Shown here in pieces: positions 15,388 to 23,469 of a stretch of 30,238 nucleotides of DNA. The notes under the pieces were generated by a model. It did no database searches. It was not told the origin of the DNA and was given only the letters and a program-made list of their open reading frames with translations. The translations under genes were made by a program, and so were the position numbers. This DNA is from MGBC163016 sp964649145 (GTDB taxonomy: Bacteria > Actinomycetota > Coriobacteriia > Coriobacteriales > Eggerthellaceae): contig CAZYOQ010000017.1 of the NCBI GenBank assembly GCA_964649145.1, positions 1-30,238 of the forward strand. Direction: 5' to 3'. How positions within the stretch are numbered: position 1 is the first letter of the stretch; the number at the start of each line of letters is the position of its first letter.

Positions 15388-16071
15388 ATGATGCCCGATA
15401 TCAAAATATCTCCGTCGATACTTTCGGCCGATTTTACGCGTTTTGGAGACGAGGTCTCGCTTCTAGAACATGCGGGAGCCGATTGGGTTCATATTGATGT
15501 GATGGACGGCCACTTTGTTCCCAATATTACAATGGGGGTTCCTCTGGTAGCTAGGCTCGCGAAAGCAACAGCTCTTGAACTCGACGTTCATTTGATGATC
15601 TCAAATCCCTTGGTTCAAATCCCTTGGTTTTTGGATGCTGGCTCAGATATCGTGACCTTCCACATTGAGGCGCTTGACACAATTGATGAGGCTACTTGCG
15701 CTATCAAGATGATTCAGAGTGCAGGTGCTAAGGCGGGGGTGTCTATAAAGCCAAAAACCCCAGTATCTGCTATCGAGCCGCTTATTTCTATGGTCGATAT
15801 GGTTTTAGTCATGAGCGTAGAGCCAGGGTTTTCCGGGCAGAAATATATTGAAGGTTCGCAGGACAAAGTGGCCGAAGTTTTCGAGCTTGCAAGATGTGCA
15901 GGTGTGTCTCCTGTAATCCAGGTTGATGGCGGAATTGGGCTTTCAACTGTCGAGCGCGTAATACAGGCGGGCGCAAATTCAATTGTTTGCGGAAATGCCG
16001 TGTTTGCTTCAGACGACCCTGCGCGAGCCATTGCCGAAATACGCGACCTTGCCCAGCGCGCTCAATCTTGA
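15388..16071 (+). CDS. rpe: Ribulose-phosphate 3-epimerase
   Basis: Rpe interconverts ribulose-5-phosphate and xylulose-5-phosphate in the pentose phosphate pathway. The 227-residue TIM barrel has SPSILSADF (9-16 region), HIDVMDGHFVPN (H36, catalytic D38), DVHLM with metal-ligand H69, the phosphate-binding MSVEPGFSGQKY (142-153) and the catalytic QVDGGI (D180). Two adjacent ATGs (15388, 15391) can serve as start; the ribosome site is weak. A perfect 14-base tandem repeat lies inside the gene at 15601-15629 without changing the family's length. The gene is alone between a divergent neighbour and the separately started desulfurase. Confidence 0.95.
   Translation: MMPDIKISPSILSADFTRFGDEVSLLEHAGADWVHIDVMDGHFVPNITMGVPLVARLAKATALELDVHLMISNPLVQIPWFLDAGSDIVTFHIEALDTIDEATCAIKMIQSAGAKAGVSIKPKTPVSAIEPLISMVDMVLVMSVEPGFSGQKYIEGSQDKVAEVFELARCAGVSPVIQVDGGIGLSTVERVIQAGANSIVCGNAVFASDDPARAIAEIRDLAQRAQS
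15601..15629 (+). repeat. Perfect 14-base tandem repeat inside rpe
   Basis: TCAAATCCCTTGGT occurs at 15601-15614 and again at 15615-15628, followed by one more T. Because 14 is not a multiple of three, the copies are read in different frames (SNPLVQ, then IPW). Compared by memory with E. coli Rpe, the HLM-to-TFH segment has the same length, so this is not an extra insertion. Confidence 0.8.
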
Positions 16072-16103
16072 GCCTAAAAGACATCTAGCCCAAATTTCGC
16101 ACC

Positions 16104-16112
16104 TGATACAAT
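16104..16112 (+). promoter_or_regulatory. Extended -10 promoter of a leaderless desulfurase message
   Basis: TG-A-TACAAT forms an extended -10 element, with the hexamer at 16107-16112. The ATG is at 16120, exactly where transcription would begin, and no purine-rich ribosome site lies between. This points to a leaderless or nearly leaderless mRNA. Confidence 0.5.
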
Positions 16113-16119
16113 CACTTCC

Positions 16120-17191
16120 ATGACTTTTGACCCAAATAAGTATGTTTACCTAGACTACGCTGCTACTTCGCCTTTACGCGAGGAAGCTTTAGAGGCGATG
16201 CTTCCATATATGCAGCAAGGGCGAAACGCTGCGGCATTTGCCATGAACCCAAACTCGCTGCACACACCTGGGCGCGAAGCTTTCAAGGCACTGGAAGATG
16301 CTAGGCGATCCATTGCACGCTCGCTTAACGCCGCTAGGCCAAACCAGATTATCTTTACTTCAGGCGCGACCGAGGCCGACAATGCTGCTTTAGCAGGTAT
16401 ATCTTTGGCGGCTGCTTGCAAACGTGGCCTTGAGCCGTCTAGTAGCGCGACTGCCGGAGCTGAATCGAAGCCACATATAATCACGACCGCGATAGAACAT
16501 GATGCTGTAATTTCGTGCGCGAAAAGGCTTAAGCAGGATGGTTTTGACATTACCTATCTCAAGCCCGATTCAAACGGTTTCATCGAGCCAGAGGCGCTTG
16601 AGGATGCCATAAAGTCAAATACCGTTCTGGTGTCAATTCAAATGGCCAATTCAGAGACGGGCGCGATCCAGCCAATTGCCCAGCTTGCCGAAATCGCACA
16701 TTTTCATGGTGCGTACTTTCATACGGATGCCACCCAAGCTCTCGGAAAGACTGAAGTGCGCTTAGATGAGCTTGGGGTAGACGCGGCATCTTTTTCCGCA
16801 CATAAGATTTATGGACCGCGCGGAATAGGCGCTTTGTATCTTGGGAAAGCGACACCCTTTAGGCCTCTGCTTTATGGCGGCGGGCAGGAAGGTGGGCAAA
16901 GAAGCGGCACTCAAGATGTGGCAAGTGCTGTTGGTTTTGCAAAGGCATGTGAGATTGCAGTTGCCCAGATGAAGGATGAACGAGGCCGCCTAATCAGTCT
17001 TCGCGACAAGCTATACTCTGAGCTTTCTGCATGTGAAAATGTACGGCTTACAGTTAATCCTAAGCCTGAAAGCCTTGACTACCTTTGCAATATCGTTAAT
17101 TTCATGATTCGTGGCGTGGAAAGCGAAACGTCTGTCATACGTTTTGATTCGCTTGGTTTTGCTGTTTCTGGCGGTAGCGCATGTTCGTCAA
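16120..17191 (+). CDS. Cysteine desulfurase (NifS/IscS type), 3' end lost in gap
   Basis: A PLP enzyme that takes sulfur from cysteine to form a protein persulfide for iron-sulfur clusters or thiolated tRNA. Seen here are 357 residues: LDYAATSPLR (11-20), the substrate-region NPNSLHTPGR, SGATEADN (81-88), EHDAV with the PLP-stacking histidine (H127), D203 in TDATQ, and the PLP lysine K229 in SAHKIYGPRG. The catalytic cysteine C355 (GGSACSS) is almost the last residue before the 100-N gap. About 25-45 C-terminal residues are missing. Any same-frame continuation across the N run into the phosphatase is spurious. It is probably leaderless. Whether it serves clusters (IscS/NifS) or tRNA thiolation cannot be judged without the gene hidden in the gap. 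Confidence 0.92.
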
Positions 17192-17291
17192 NNNNNNNNN
17201 NNNNNNNNNNNNNNNNNNNNNNNNNNNNNNNNNNNNNNNNNNNNNNNNNNNNNNNNNNNNNNNNNNNNNNNNNNNNNNNNNNNNNNNNNNN
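17192..17291. other. Assembly gap, 100 N, true length unknown
   Basis: The gap removes the C-terminus of the cysteine desulfurase and the N-terminus of the PHP phosphatase, together needing well over 100 bases. The flanks show no shared end sequence. A further small gene could be hidden here. Confidence 0.95.
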
Positions 17292-17962
17292 CTTTTGACC
17301 CAGATGATTACCTTTCCATAGCCGATCTTTCGGCCTATAAGCAAGACATTATTGAGGTAGCCAGAAAGTATTCGGACATGGAGATAATTCTTGGGTGCGA
17401 ACTCGACTATCTTGGCACTTTTGAGGATCGTGATGCCTTGCAAGATACACTTGATGATTTCGACCTTGTGCTGGGGTCGGTTCATTTCGTTGATGCGTGG
17501 CCTTTTGACGATCCTGCTAAGGCTGGCCGGTGGGAGGAACCTGGAGCAGCCGACGAGATATGGAAACGCTATGTTGATTTGTGGTGTGAGGCTGCATCTG
17601 ATACATCATTGAGATACGAGGTCATGTCTCATCCAGACCTAGCGAAGAAGTTTGACCATTACCCAAAATTTGACCTTTCGCCCTACTACAAGCGAATGGC
17701 CGATGCAGCTAACGCTGGTGGGCGTATGATCGAGGTGAACACATCGGGTGCGTATTACAAGTGCAAAGACATGTTTCCTTGCATTGAGCTTTTGGAGGAA
17801 TTCAAGCATGCGCAAGTGCCTGCTACTGTCGGTACCGATGCACACGAGCCCAAGAATGTGACTCGCGATATCGAAGCGGGATACGATAGGCTAAGACGTG
17901 CCGGATACAAGCATCTCACAGTTCCGACGCGCGATCGTGACAGGCGAGAGATAGCGTTATAG
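17292..17962 (+). CDS. PHP-family histidinol-phosphatase-like protein, 5' end lost in gap
   Basis: The C-terminal 223 residues of a PHP-domain phosphoesterase closest to histidinol phosphatase HisK, which releases phosphate from histidinol phosphate in histidine synthesis. Metal-site motifs present are GCELDYL, LGSVHFVD, MSHPDLAKKF and GTDAHEP; the first motif (HxHT-SDG) would be in the gap. SGAYYKCKDMFPCIELLEEF matches the HisK-type substrate pocket region. The final arginine-rich TRDRDRREIAL is typical of the family end. No other his gene is in the window, so a generic PHP phosphatase role stays possible. The reading frame enters the gap edge at 17294. Confidence 0.8.
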
Positions 17963-17998
17963 TTCGAAATAATAAGATCGTTGCAACTGGAGGAAATC

Positions 17999-18895
17999 AT
18001 GGCGAAGAAAGATTCCAAGAGCAAAGAGCTTAGCAAACGAGACAAGAAAGAGCTTGACAAGCAGAAGCGCCGATTCAGCGTCGCTCAGCTCGAAAGCGCG
18101 CTACTCAAGAAGTTCCCAGCTGATGATGCCGAGGACTGGGATGTAATGGGTCTTGTGGTGGGTGAAGGCGCACTTATAGTAAACCGCGTGGCTATTGCAC
18201 TTGACCCAACGGTAGACGCAATTCGAAAAGCTGCAAATGCTGGCGCAAACGTGCTGGTAACGCACCACCCACCTTTTCTTTCAGGCCCTATGAAATTTGC
18301 TCCAGCAGATTCTGTTGCATGCAATGAAGGGGCTGGCGTTTGGGCAGCAATTCAAAACCGTGTCGCGTTGATGAATTTTCACACAGCACTTGATGTTAGC
18401 GAAGATGCCCAATCCATAATTCCAAAGATGCTAGGGCTTTCTATGACAGGCAAGCTGCTTGAGTGCATTCCTTCCTCAAAAAAGAAAGGCTATGGCCGCA
18501 TTTGTGAGGTAGAGAAGGGAAAGTCCTCTGCAACAACGCTTGGCCAGCTTTCCGCTAGGTGCCTTTCGGTTTTTGGACGCGCACCAAGGGTTTGGGGCGA
18601 CATGGGTCATGGCGTTAGCAATGTGGCATGTGTGCTTGGAAGTGCGAAGGGTGTTGCTGGGCGTGTTTTGGAATGCGGTATCGATTGCTTGATATGTGGA
18701 GAACTTGGATATCACGATTCCTTGAACCTTTCTCAAGCAGGAGTTGATATCATTGAGCTAGGACACGACACAAGCGAACTTCCGCTTACGGCAGTCATCG
18801 CAAAAGCGCTAGCCGATATCCGCTTCCCAGTGGACGAGATAGTTATGATCGACCAGGCGCATAACTGGTCATATCCCGAGGCTATTCGACTTTAA
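17999..18895 (+). CDS. Nif3-like dinuclear metal centre protein
   Basis: A 298-residue Nif3/YbgI/YqfO-family protein, a widely conserved toroidal metal-binding hydrolase-like protein with unsettled function. Metal-binding motifs are VTHHPPF and FHTALD in the first half and ELGHDTSELPL near the end. DWDVMGLVVGE and ALDPTVDAI are also family-typical. The N-terminus has an additional lysine/serine/glutamate-rich stretch (residues 1-25). ATG 17999 follows GGAGGA (17989-17994) at ideal distance; the TTG at 17981 lies upstream of that site and is rejected. The pairing with the next zinc-ribbon gene is common in actinobacteria and other Gram-positives. Confidence 0.9.
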   Translation: MAKKDSKSKELSKRDKKELDKQKRRFSVAQLESALLKKFPADDAEDWDVMGLVVGEGALIVNRVAIALDPTVDAIRKAANAGANVLVTHHPPFLSGPMKFAPADSVACNEGAGVWAAIQNRVALMNFHTALDVSEDAQSIIPKMLGLSMTGKLLECIPSSKKKGYGRICEVEKGKSSATTLGQLSARCLSVFGRAPRVWGDMGHGVSNVACVLGSAKGVAGRVLECGIDCLICGELGYHDSLNLSQAGVDIIELGHDTSELPLTAVIAKALADIRFPVDEIVMIDQAHNWSYPEAIRL

Positions 18896-18922
18896 AGGTG
18901 AATGCCATTTTAGGAGGATAAG

Positions 18923-19803
18923 ATGCAGGCAAGCCAAGATGAAATCAATGCGTTATACGATCTTCAGAAAATCGATCTTGAGCTTAAGAAGCTAGACAAG
19001 AACTTCCATGAGCTTCCGCAAAGAAAGACCATCCTTGNNNNNNNNNNNNNNNNNNNNNNNNNNNNNNNNNNNNNNNNNNNNNNNNNNNNNNNNNNNNNNN
19101 NNNNNNNNNNNNNNNNNNNNNNNNNNNNNNNNNNNNNCTTAAGAAGCTAGACAAGAACTTCCATGAGCTTCCGCAAAGAAAGACCATCCTTGGTACAAGG
19201 GACAAGCGCCAAGAGGTAGAAAAGAAAAGGGCAAAGATTGAATCTCTTTTGAAAGATTTGAGAGCTCAACTAAGTCGTATAAGCGACGAAGATATCTCTC
19301 TTCAAAAGAAAGAAGAAGGTGTGCAGGCTGCAATAGAGGCCGCAGGAACCGACTATCGAAAAGCCGAGGCCAGGACAAAGGAACTGAATGGCATTTACAG
19401 GCGTCGAAACGAGCTTGTGGAAAATCGAGAAGAGGCATCTGTGGAGCTTGAGAAGGTAAAGCAGCTTTACGATCAAGCTGAAACGGCAATACGCGACCTT
19501 GATTCGATAGAGACCAAAGCTACCGAGTCTTTTAAGGCTCAAGGGGCTAGCATCAAGGCCGAGATGATACGTCTTCAAAAAGAGAGGCTCTCTATTCTTG
19601 AAAATGTTTCTGATGAAGTTGCTAGCCTATATGAAAAGACTTCAAAGATATTCGACACAGTATTTATTGGAAAGCTAAGTAACGGGGCATGTGGTGTTTG
19701 CCGCACAAAAATCGAGCAAGGCCACCTGATTGATTTGCACCATCAGGCGCCTTTGGCCATTTGTCCTGCTTGCAAGCGCTTGCTGATCATCGAAGAAGAA
19801 TAA
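18923..19803 (+). CDS. Coiled-coil C4 zinc-ribbon protein (DUF164 type), split by artefactual gap
   Basis: A protein with a long coiled coil and a C-terminal zinc ribbon (CGVC...CPAC), the DUF164/CT398-like family, thought to be a nucleic-acid or assembly chaperone. The 100-N gap at 19038-19137 is false: the last 55 bases before it (18983-19037) are repeated exactly as the first 55 after it (19138-19192). Removing the gap and one copy gives 726 bases, an uninterrupted 241-residue protein running ...QRKTIL-GTRDKRQEVEKK..., the family's usual size. AGGAGG precedes the ATG. The gene follows the Nif3-like gene by 27 bases. As submitted, a naive annotation would give a broken gene. Confidence 0.9.
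19038..19137. other. Artefactual assembly gap between overlapping contig ends
   Basis: Both sides carry the same 55 bases beginning CTTAAGAAGCTAGACAAG (18983-19037 and 19138-19192). The contigs overlap and the N run has no biological content; joining them restores an open reading frame. Confidence 0.92.
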
Positions 19804-19833
19804 GCTTATTAAGGGCGTGGTCTGATAGAGGTA

Positions 19834-19918
19834 AAGCCGGCAAATTGGTTCCTCTTAGAAGAGTCCAGACACACTCTGGCGAAGGCGCAAGCCGGAAAAT
19901 TGGTTTTTCTTAGAGGCG
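19834..19918 (+). repeat. Imperfect direct repeat with central hairpin
   Basis: Two 30-base units (19834-19863 and 19889-19918), both starting AAGCCGG, match at 25 of 30 positions and are 55 bases apart. Between them CCAGA/TCTGG (19865-19869 and 19875-19879) can form a small hairpin with a CACAC loop. They fill most of the 129-base space between the convergent zinc-ribbon and methyltransferase genes. No T-run marks a terminator. Confidence 0.6.
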
Positions 19919-19932
19919 CTAGGCGCTAAGCG

Positions 19933-20856
19933 TTAGACATTCCATGAAATATGTGCCCAGATAATCTTTCTGGGGTTTTTAAGGGCGAGCTTTTTTTCGA
20001 CTTCACCGTGTTTATTTACTTGGCCTGCGTTTGGGTTTGGAGCTAGGTTTTCTGACACCCATTCGCGCAGGTTCTCCAAAGCTTTATCTATTTGGGGTTT
20101 TGGCACGATATAGGATGTATCTTTTACCATCTTCGAGAGCGTTTCAAAGGCTTCTTGATCGTCGTCAAACGAATCGTATCTACAAGAGCTTATGTATCTT
20201 ACTTCGGGCATGTAGCCAAGTTTGATTAGCACCATGAATGCGTAGAGAAAATCACGACCAATGAATTGCTGTAGCCCTATGTCGTTAAGTATCTCTTGGT
20301 CGCTTCTAGGTGAAGACCCAGCACTTAGTGTTATAGCGCACTTTCGCCTGGCCACACGCGATAGCTTTAAAAGCGCCTCTTGAATGTTATTGGTTGCAAC
20401 CGAGCGTGATGCAACTGCCACATCGAAACTTTTTGGCGCGACCCCAAGAGAGCTCCAATCATCTTCCCATGCCATTTGCAAAGGTTTTATAAGTGAACTT
20501 ACTTTGGCTTTTTCGGCGTCCTCGGCAAGTCTTTCAAGCATCCCTTGGCTGAAATCGGCTGCACACACCTCATGCCCTTCTTGTGCAAGTGGAACAGAAA
20601 TCGCACCTGTGCCGCAGCCCATGTCAAAGACGGTTTCTCCTTCTTTGATGTCGGAAAAATCTAGGAACTGCCTGGAATAGGGGCTGTGCCCGAATGGCTT
20701 GTTATAAGTTTGCGCACGCTTATCCCAGTGGCTAGCATCGTCGCTAGCACGGCGGGCGTGCTGAAGTTCTATCCATTCCTCGTTCCAATCTTTTGTGGTC
20801 AGAAGCGGCACGAATCCCGTAGCGTCAATTCCACTTTGTGAATTTTCGATGTTCAC
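19933..20856 (-). CDS. Class I SAM-dependent methyltransferase, substrate unknown
   Basis: A 307-residue protein with a Rossmann-type methyltransferase domain. Motif I is VFDMGCGTGA (76-85), followed by an acidic residue after strand 2 (AADFSQGML, D101) and a motif-IV-like region (SFDVAVASRSV). Before motif I is HWDKRAQTYNKPFGHSPYSRQFL, resembling small-molecule methyltransferases. The C-terminal 130 residues (IGRDFLYAFMVLIKLGYMPEV to VSENLAPNPNAG) do not match a family I can name. The GTG start at 20856 is supported by GAGGAC seven bases upstream. It is a single gene, convergent with the zinc-ribbon gene and divergent from thyX, so context gives no substrate. Confidence 0.8.
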   Translation of the reverse strand: MNIENSQSGIDATGFVPLLTTKDWNEEWIELQHARRASDDASHWDKRAQTYNKPFGHSPYSRQFLDFSDIKEGETVFDMGCGTGAISVPLAQEGHEVCAADFSQGMLERLAEDAEKAKVSSLIKPLQMAWEDDWSSLGVAPKSFDVAVASRSVATNNIQEALLKLSRVARRKCAITLSAGSSPRSDQEILNDIGLQQFIGRDFLYAFMVLIKLGYMPEVRYISSCRYDSFDDDQEAFETLSKMVKDTSYIVPKPQIDKALENLREWVSENLAPNPNAGQVNKHGEVEKKLALKNPRKIIWAHISWNV

Positions 20857-20970
20857 TTATGTCCTCTTTCCGAATATGGATGCTTGTTGCAAAATACTAT
20901 TTCGCTAAAGCGTTTATACTCAAAGTGTATAGTTTAGCTAGTCATTCGTTTCTTTCCATCGGAGGATTTC

Positions 20971-21651
20971 ATGCAAGTAGAGCTTTTGAATCATACGCCC
21001 GACCCTGAACGTGCTATTGCGACAGCTGCCAGGCTTTGTTATGCGCCTGTTGGTGCATCTGAGCTTATGGAGACCATGCCACAAGAGCGTGTTCATTCGG
21101 TCTTGTCTACGATCATGGCCTCGGGGCATTTTTCCACCTTGGAACACGCAAGCTATACATTTGCTATCGACGGTGTTTCTCGTGCATTGACTCATCAGCT
21201 GGTCAGGCATCGTATGGCAAGCTTTAACCAGCAGTCTCAGCGTTACGTGAAGTTCAAGGATGGCATTGACGTTGTTGTTCCGCATACTGTTGAAGATAAC
21301 GAGCAGGCCAGGAAAGTTTTCGACGAGGCGATGGAACACGCGGCAAACGCTTATAAAAAGCTTATGGAAATGGGTATTCCTCCAGAAGATTCGCGCTTTG
21401 TTTTGCCGAACGCGGCTGAGACAAAGATCGTTGTTACGATGAACGTGCGGGAACTGTTGCATTTCTTTGATTTGCGCTGCTGCAACCGCGCTCAATGGGA
21501 GATTCGCGAACTTGCCCATAAGATGCTCGAGCTTGTGAGACCCACAGCTCCGTTTATTTTCATGGATGCAGGCGCATCGTGTGTTCGAACGGGGTGCCCT
21601 GAAGGCAAGATGACCTGTGGCAACCCTTACGAGAAGGTTGAAAGAAATTAG
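20971..21651 (+). CDS. thyX: FAD-dependent thymidylate synthase
   Basis: ThyX methylates dUMP to dTMP using methylenetetrahydrofolate, FAD and NADPH, and replaces ThyA in many bacteria. The signature RHRx7S is present (R79, H80, R81, S89 in RHRMASFNQQSQRY). The active-site region ending LRCCNRAQWEIRELAHKML is also conserved, along with the early STLEHASYTF helix. The length of 226 is typical. GGAGGA precedes the ATG. The C-terminal CVRTGCPEGKMTCG has three cysteines, which is a common end for the group. TATACT (20915-20920) and TATAGT (20928-20933) upstream are possible -10 boxes, neither with a convincing -35. Confidence 0.96.
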   Translation: MQVELLNHTPDPERAIATAARLCYAPVGASELMETMPQERVHSVLSTIMASGHFSTLEHASYTFAIDGVSRALTHQLVRHRMASFNQQSQRYVKFKDGIDVVVPHTVEDNEQARKVFDEAMEHAANAYKKLMEMGIPPEDSRFVLPNAAETKIVVTMNVRELLHFFDLRCCNRAQWEIRELAHKMLELVRPTAPFIFMDAGASCVRTGCPEGKMTCGNPYEKVERN

Positions 21652-21652
21652 C

Positions 21653-21703
21653 AAAGGGCAAGGCGTTGTTTTGCGAGTATTTAGAGATGCCCGTTCGCCC
21701 TTT
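21653..21703 (+). terminator. Possible terminator after thyX
   Basis: AAAGGGC (21653-21659) and GCCCTTT (21697-21703) can pair and a short T-run is included in the 3' arm. The loop is long (37 bases) and competing pairing (GGGCA with TGCCC at 21688-21692) is possible, so this is weak. Confidence 0.3.
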
Positions 21704-21737
21704 TGAAACACATCCGCATTTGAAAGAAAGTTAGAAA

Positions 21738-22979
21738 TTGTCTAAACACCAATCAAGCGACCTTAAGAGAGCATTTTCCGAAGACGGCGACCTAAAAACT
21801 CACGTTGGAGGTCAGGCGCTGATTGAAGGCGTCATGATGCGTGGCAAGTACAACTGGGCTGTGGCTGTGCGCGAGCCAAATGGCGGCATGTACATTGAAG
21901 AGCACGAGCTTGGGGCAAGTAAGGCACGCAAAGGTTTTTTATCGTGGCCGTTTGTTAGGGGTTGTGTTGCCCTTGTTGAATCGCTAACTCTTGGGTTTAA
22001 GGCCTTAGAGATCGCCGGCGAACACGCCTTCGAGGGCTTAGACGACGAAGAGGAGGCGGCAGACGCAGCGGCTAGCGAAGGCCAGTGTGTCGTTGAGGCA
22101 AAGGGCGAAGAGGCGACGGCAGACACTGACAAATCCGATGCGGTGCTAAGCGAAGAACTAGACGAAGAAGGGTTGACAGACACATCAAAGCTAGATGCGG
22201 CAGAAGAGGAAGGCGAGCTTGGCAAAGGGGCNNNNNNNNNNNNNNNNNNNNNNNNNNNNNNNNNNNNNNNNNNNNNNNNNNNNNNNNNNNNNNNNNNNNN
22301 NNNNNNNNNNNNNNNNNNNNNNNNNNNNNNNATGGCTGCGTCAATGGTATTAGGTGTTGTTCTTGGAATTGCGCTCTTTTTGATAGTGCCAGCCATCGTG
22401 ACCAATTTAATCGTTGGTGAATACGACTCGAATGTGATTCTTTGGAATGTGATTGATGGAGTTTTGCGCGTTGCTGTCTTTATCTTTTATATTTGGCTGA
22501 TCGGGCACATGGAAGACATTCGGCGTATGTTTATGTATCACGGAGCCGAACATAAAACCATCCACTGCTATGAACACGGCTTGCCGCTAACGCCTGAAAA
22601 TGCTAGGTCGTTTCCGCGCCTGCATGTGAGATGCGGAACCGCTTTTTTGATAATGGTGCTCATACTTGCGATCATCATCTATACGATCATCCCTGTAAGC
22701 GTCATCATCGAGGGTTTTGGCATTCCGGATGGAGCGCCTAAGCTAGTGCTAGTAATAGCCGTGCGCATTTTGTTCTTGCCTGTTATTGCAGGTATTTCAT
22801 ATGAAATCACTGTAAGGTGGGCAGGCTCGCACCCGGAAAACCCGTTAGTAAAGGTCATATTGTGGCCAGGTCTTCAGATGCAGTACCTTACTACTAACGA
22901 TCCAGACGATAGCCAATTAGAATGTGCTATTGCGGCTATGCAGCAGGTGTTAGAGCGCGAAGAAGCGCAGGCCGCTTAG
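21738..22979 (+). CDS. DUF1385 (YqhQ-like) membrane protein with acidic insertion, gap inside
   Basis: A DUF1385/YqhQ-family protein of unknown function. The N-terminal block HVGGQALIEGVMMRGKYNWAVA (from about residue 16) and the C-terminal YHGAEHKTIHCYEHG, PRLHVRCGTAFL and RWAGSHPENPLVKVILWPGLQMQYLTTNDPD are diagnostic. Hydrophobic segments follow the gap (MVLGVVLGIALFLIVPAIV), then VLRVAVFIFYIWLIG, FLIMVLILAIIIYTI and LVLVIAVRILFLPVIAGI. Residues about 97-164 are an alanine/glutamate/aspartate-rich insertion not usual for the family, and the 100-N gap lies directly after it. The frame is kept across the nominal gap. The TTG start at 21738 has GAAAGAAAG upstream. The protein is probably cytoplasmic-membrane embedded with metal-binding histidines. 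Confidence 0.88.
   Translation: MSKHQSSDLKRAFSEDGDLKTHVGGQALIEGVMMRGKYNWAVAVREPNGGMYIEEHELGASKARKGFLSWPFVRGCVALVESLTLGFKALEIAGEHAFEGLDDEEEAADAAASEGQCVVEAKGEEATADTDKSDAVLSEELDEEGLTDTSKLDAAEEEGELGKGXXXXXXXXXXXXXXXXXXXXXXXXXXXXXXXXXXMAASMVLGVVLGIALFLIVPAIVTNLIVGEYDSNVILWNVIDGVLRVAVFIFYIWLIGHMEDIRRMFMYHGAEHKTIHCYEHGLPLTPENARSFPRLHVRCGTAFLIMVLILAIIIYTIIPVSVIIEGFGIPDGAPKLVLVIAVRILFLPVIAGISYEITVRWAGSHPENPLVKVILWPGLQMQYLTTNDPDDSQLECAIAAMQQVLEREEAQAA
22232..22331. other. Assembly gap, 100 N, inside the DUF1385 gene
   Basis: The gap lies at the end of an acidic low-complexity tract and before the first membrane segment. No shared flanking sequence is seen. Repeats in the tract probably broke the assembly; the real missing length is unknown. 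Confidence 0.9.
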
Positions 22980-23040
22980 ATACGAGTTCTGCAAGTAATC
23001 ATACTCACTTGATAATAATCAATAAATGAATCTGTTTTGA

Positions 23041-23049
23041 TGATAAACT
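23041..23049 (+). promoter_or_regulatory. Possible extended -10 for the Hpt-galE pair
   Basis: TG-A-TAAACT (hexamer 23044-23049) lies in the AT-rich 124-base space before the Hpt gene. It would give a leader of roughly 48 bases. No -35 at correct spacing was found. Confidence 0.25.
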
Positions 23050-23103
23050 TATCGAATTTGAATGAAGCGCTTAGAGTACAGCACTTTGTAAGCAGGGGTG
23101 GAT

Positions 23104-23469
23104 ATGGGTGATCTGGCAGAGAACTTAAGCTCTTATGGTATCGACTACCTTGATGGTCTTGATCGTGTAGATGGTGAGGCTGATTTCTATAAGAGGCTGG
23201 CTGCTAAATTTCTGGACAATACCCAATTCGATGCTTTTCTTTTGGCTATGCAGGACAAAGACTACGACGAGGCTTTCAATGCCATCCATGCCCTAAAGGG
23301 AGTCTCTGGCAATCTTTCCTTCAACGTTTTGTTTCACTCATCTGCCGATGTTTGTGATGCGCTTCGTCAAAAAGATTATCAGGCGGCTGAAAAGCTCACA
23401 GTTAAAGTTAAAAGCGATTACGAGAAAGCGATCGAAGGTCTTAAGAAGTGGTTAAACGATGAACTCTAA
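23104..23469 (+). CDS. Stand-alone Hpt phosphotransfer domain protein
   Basis: A 121-residue all-helical histidine phosphotransfer protein. The phosphorylatable histidine is H62 in IHALKGVSGNL, the HxLKGxxxxL pattern of Hpt domains that relay phosphate between hybrid kinases and response regulators. No kinase, receiver or output domain is attached and no two-component gene is near. I place the start at ATG 23104, with AGGG at 23094-23097 upstream; the GTG at 23098 would bury that site. Its final 11 bases overlap the galE start in another frame, implying co-translation. Similar single-Hpt genes are, to my knowledge, seen in Coriobacteriia and Clostridia without assigned pathways. Confidence 0.85.
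   Translation: MGDLAENLSSYGIDYLDGLDRVDGEADFYKRLAAKFLDNTQFDAFLLAMQDKDYDEAFNAIHALKGVSGNLSFNVLFHSSADVCDALRQKDYQAAEKLTVKVKSDYEKAIEGLKKWLNDEL

Noticed and set aside
17292..17302. CTTTTGACCCA at the gap edge also occurs at the desulfurase start (16123-16133), hinting at a contig overlap.
   Set aside because: Only 11 bases match, the following sequence differs, and it is in frame with normal phosphatase sequence.
17111..17962. A single reading frame running through the 17192-17291 gap, suggesting a desulfurase-phosphatase fusion.
   Set aside because: The N run has an arbitrary length, so frame continuity carries no information; the two sides are different families, each lacking an end.
19804..19932. 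Possible RNase P RNA, as rnpB often follows this zinc-ribbon gene in actinobacteria and AAGCCGG occurs twice.
   Set aside because: The space is only 129 bases, the conserved RNase P elements are not present, and the two AAGCCGG sites belong to a simple direct repeat.
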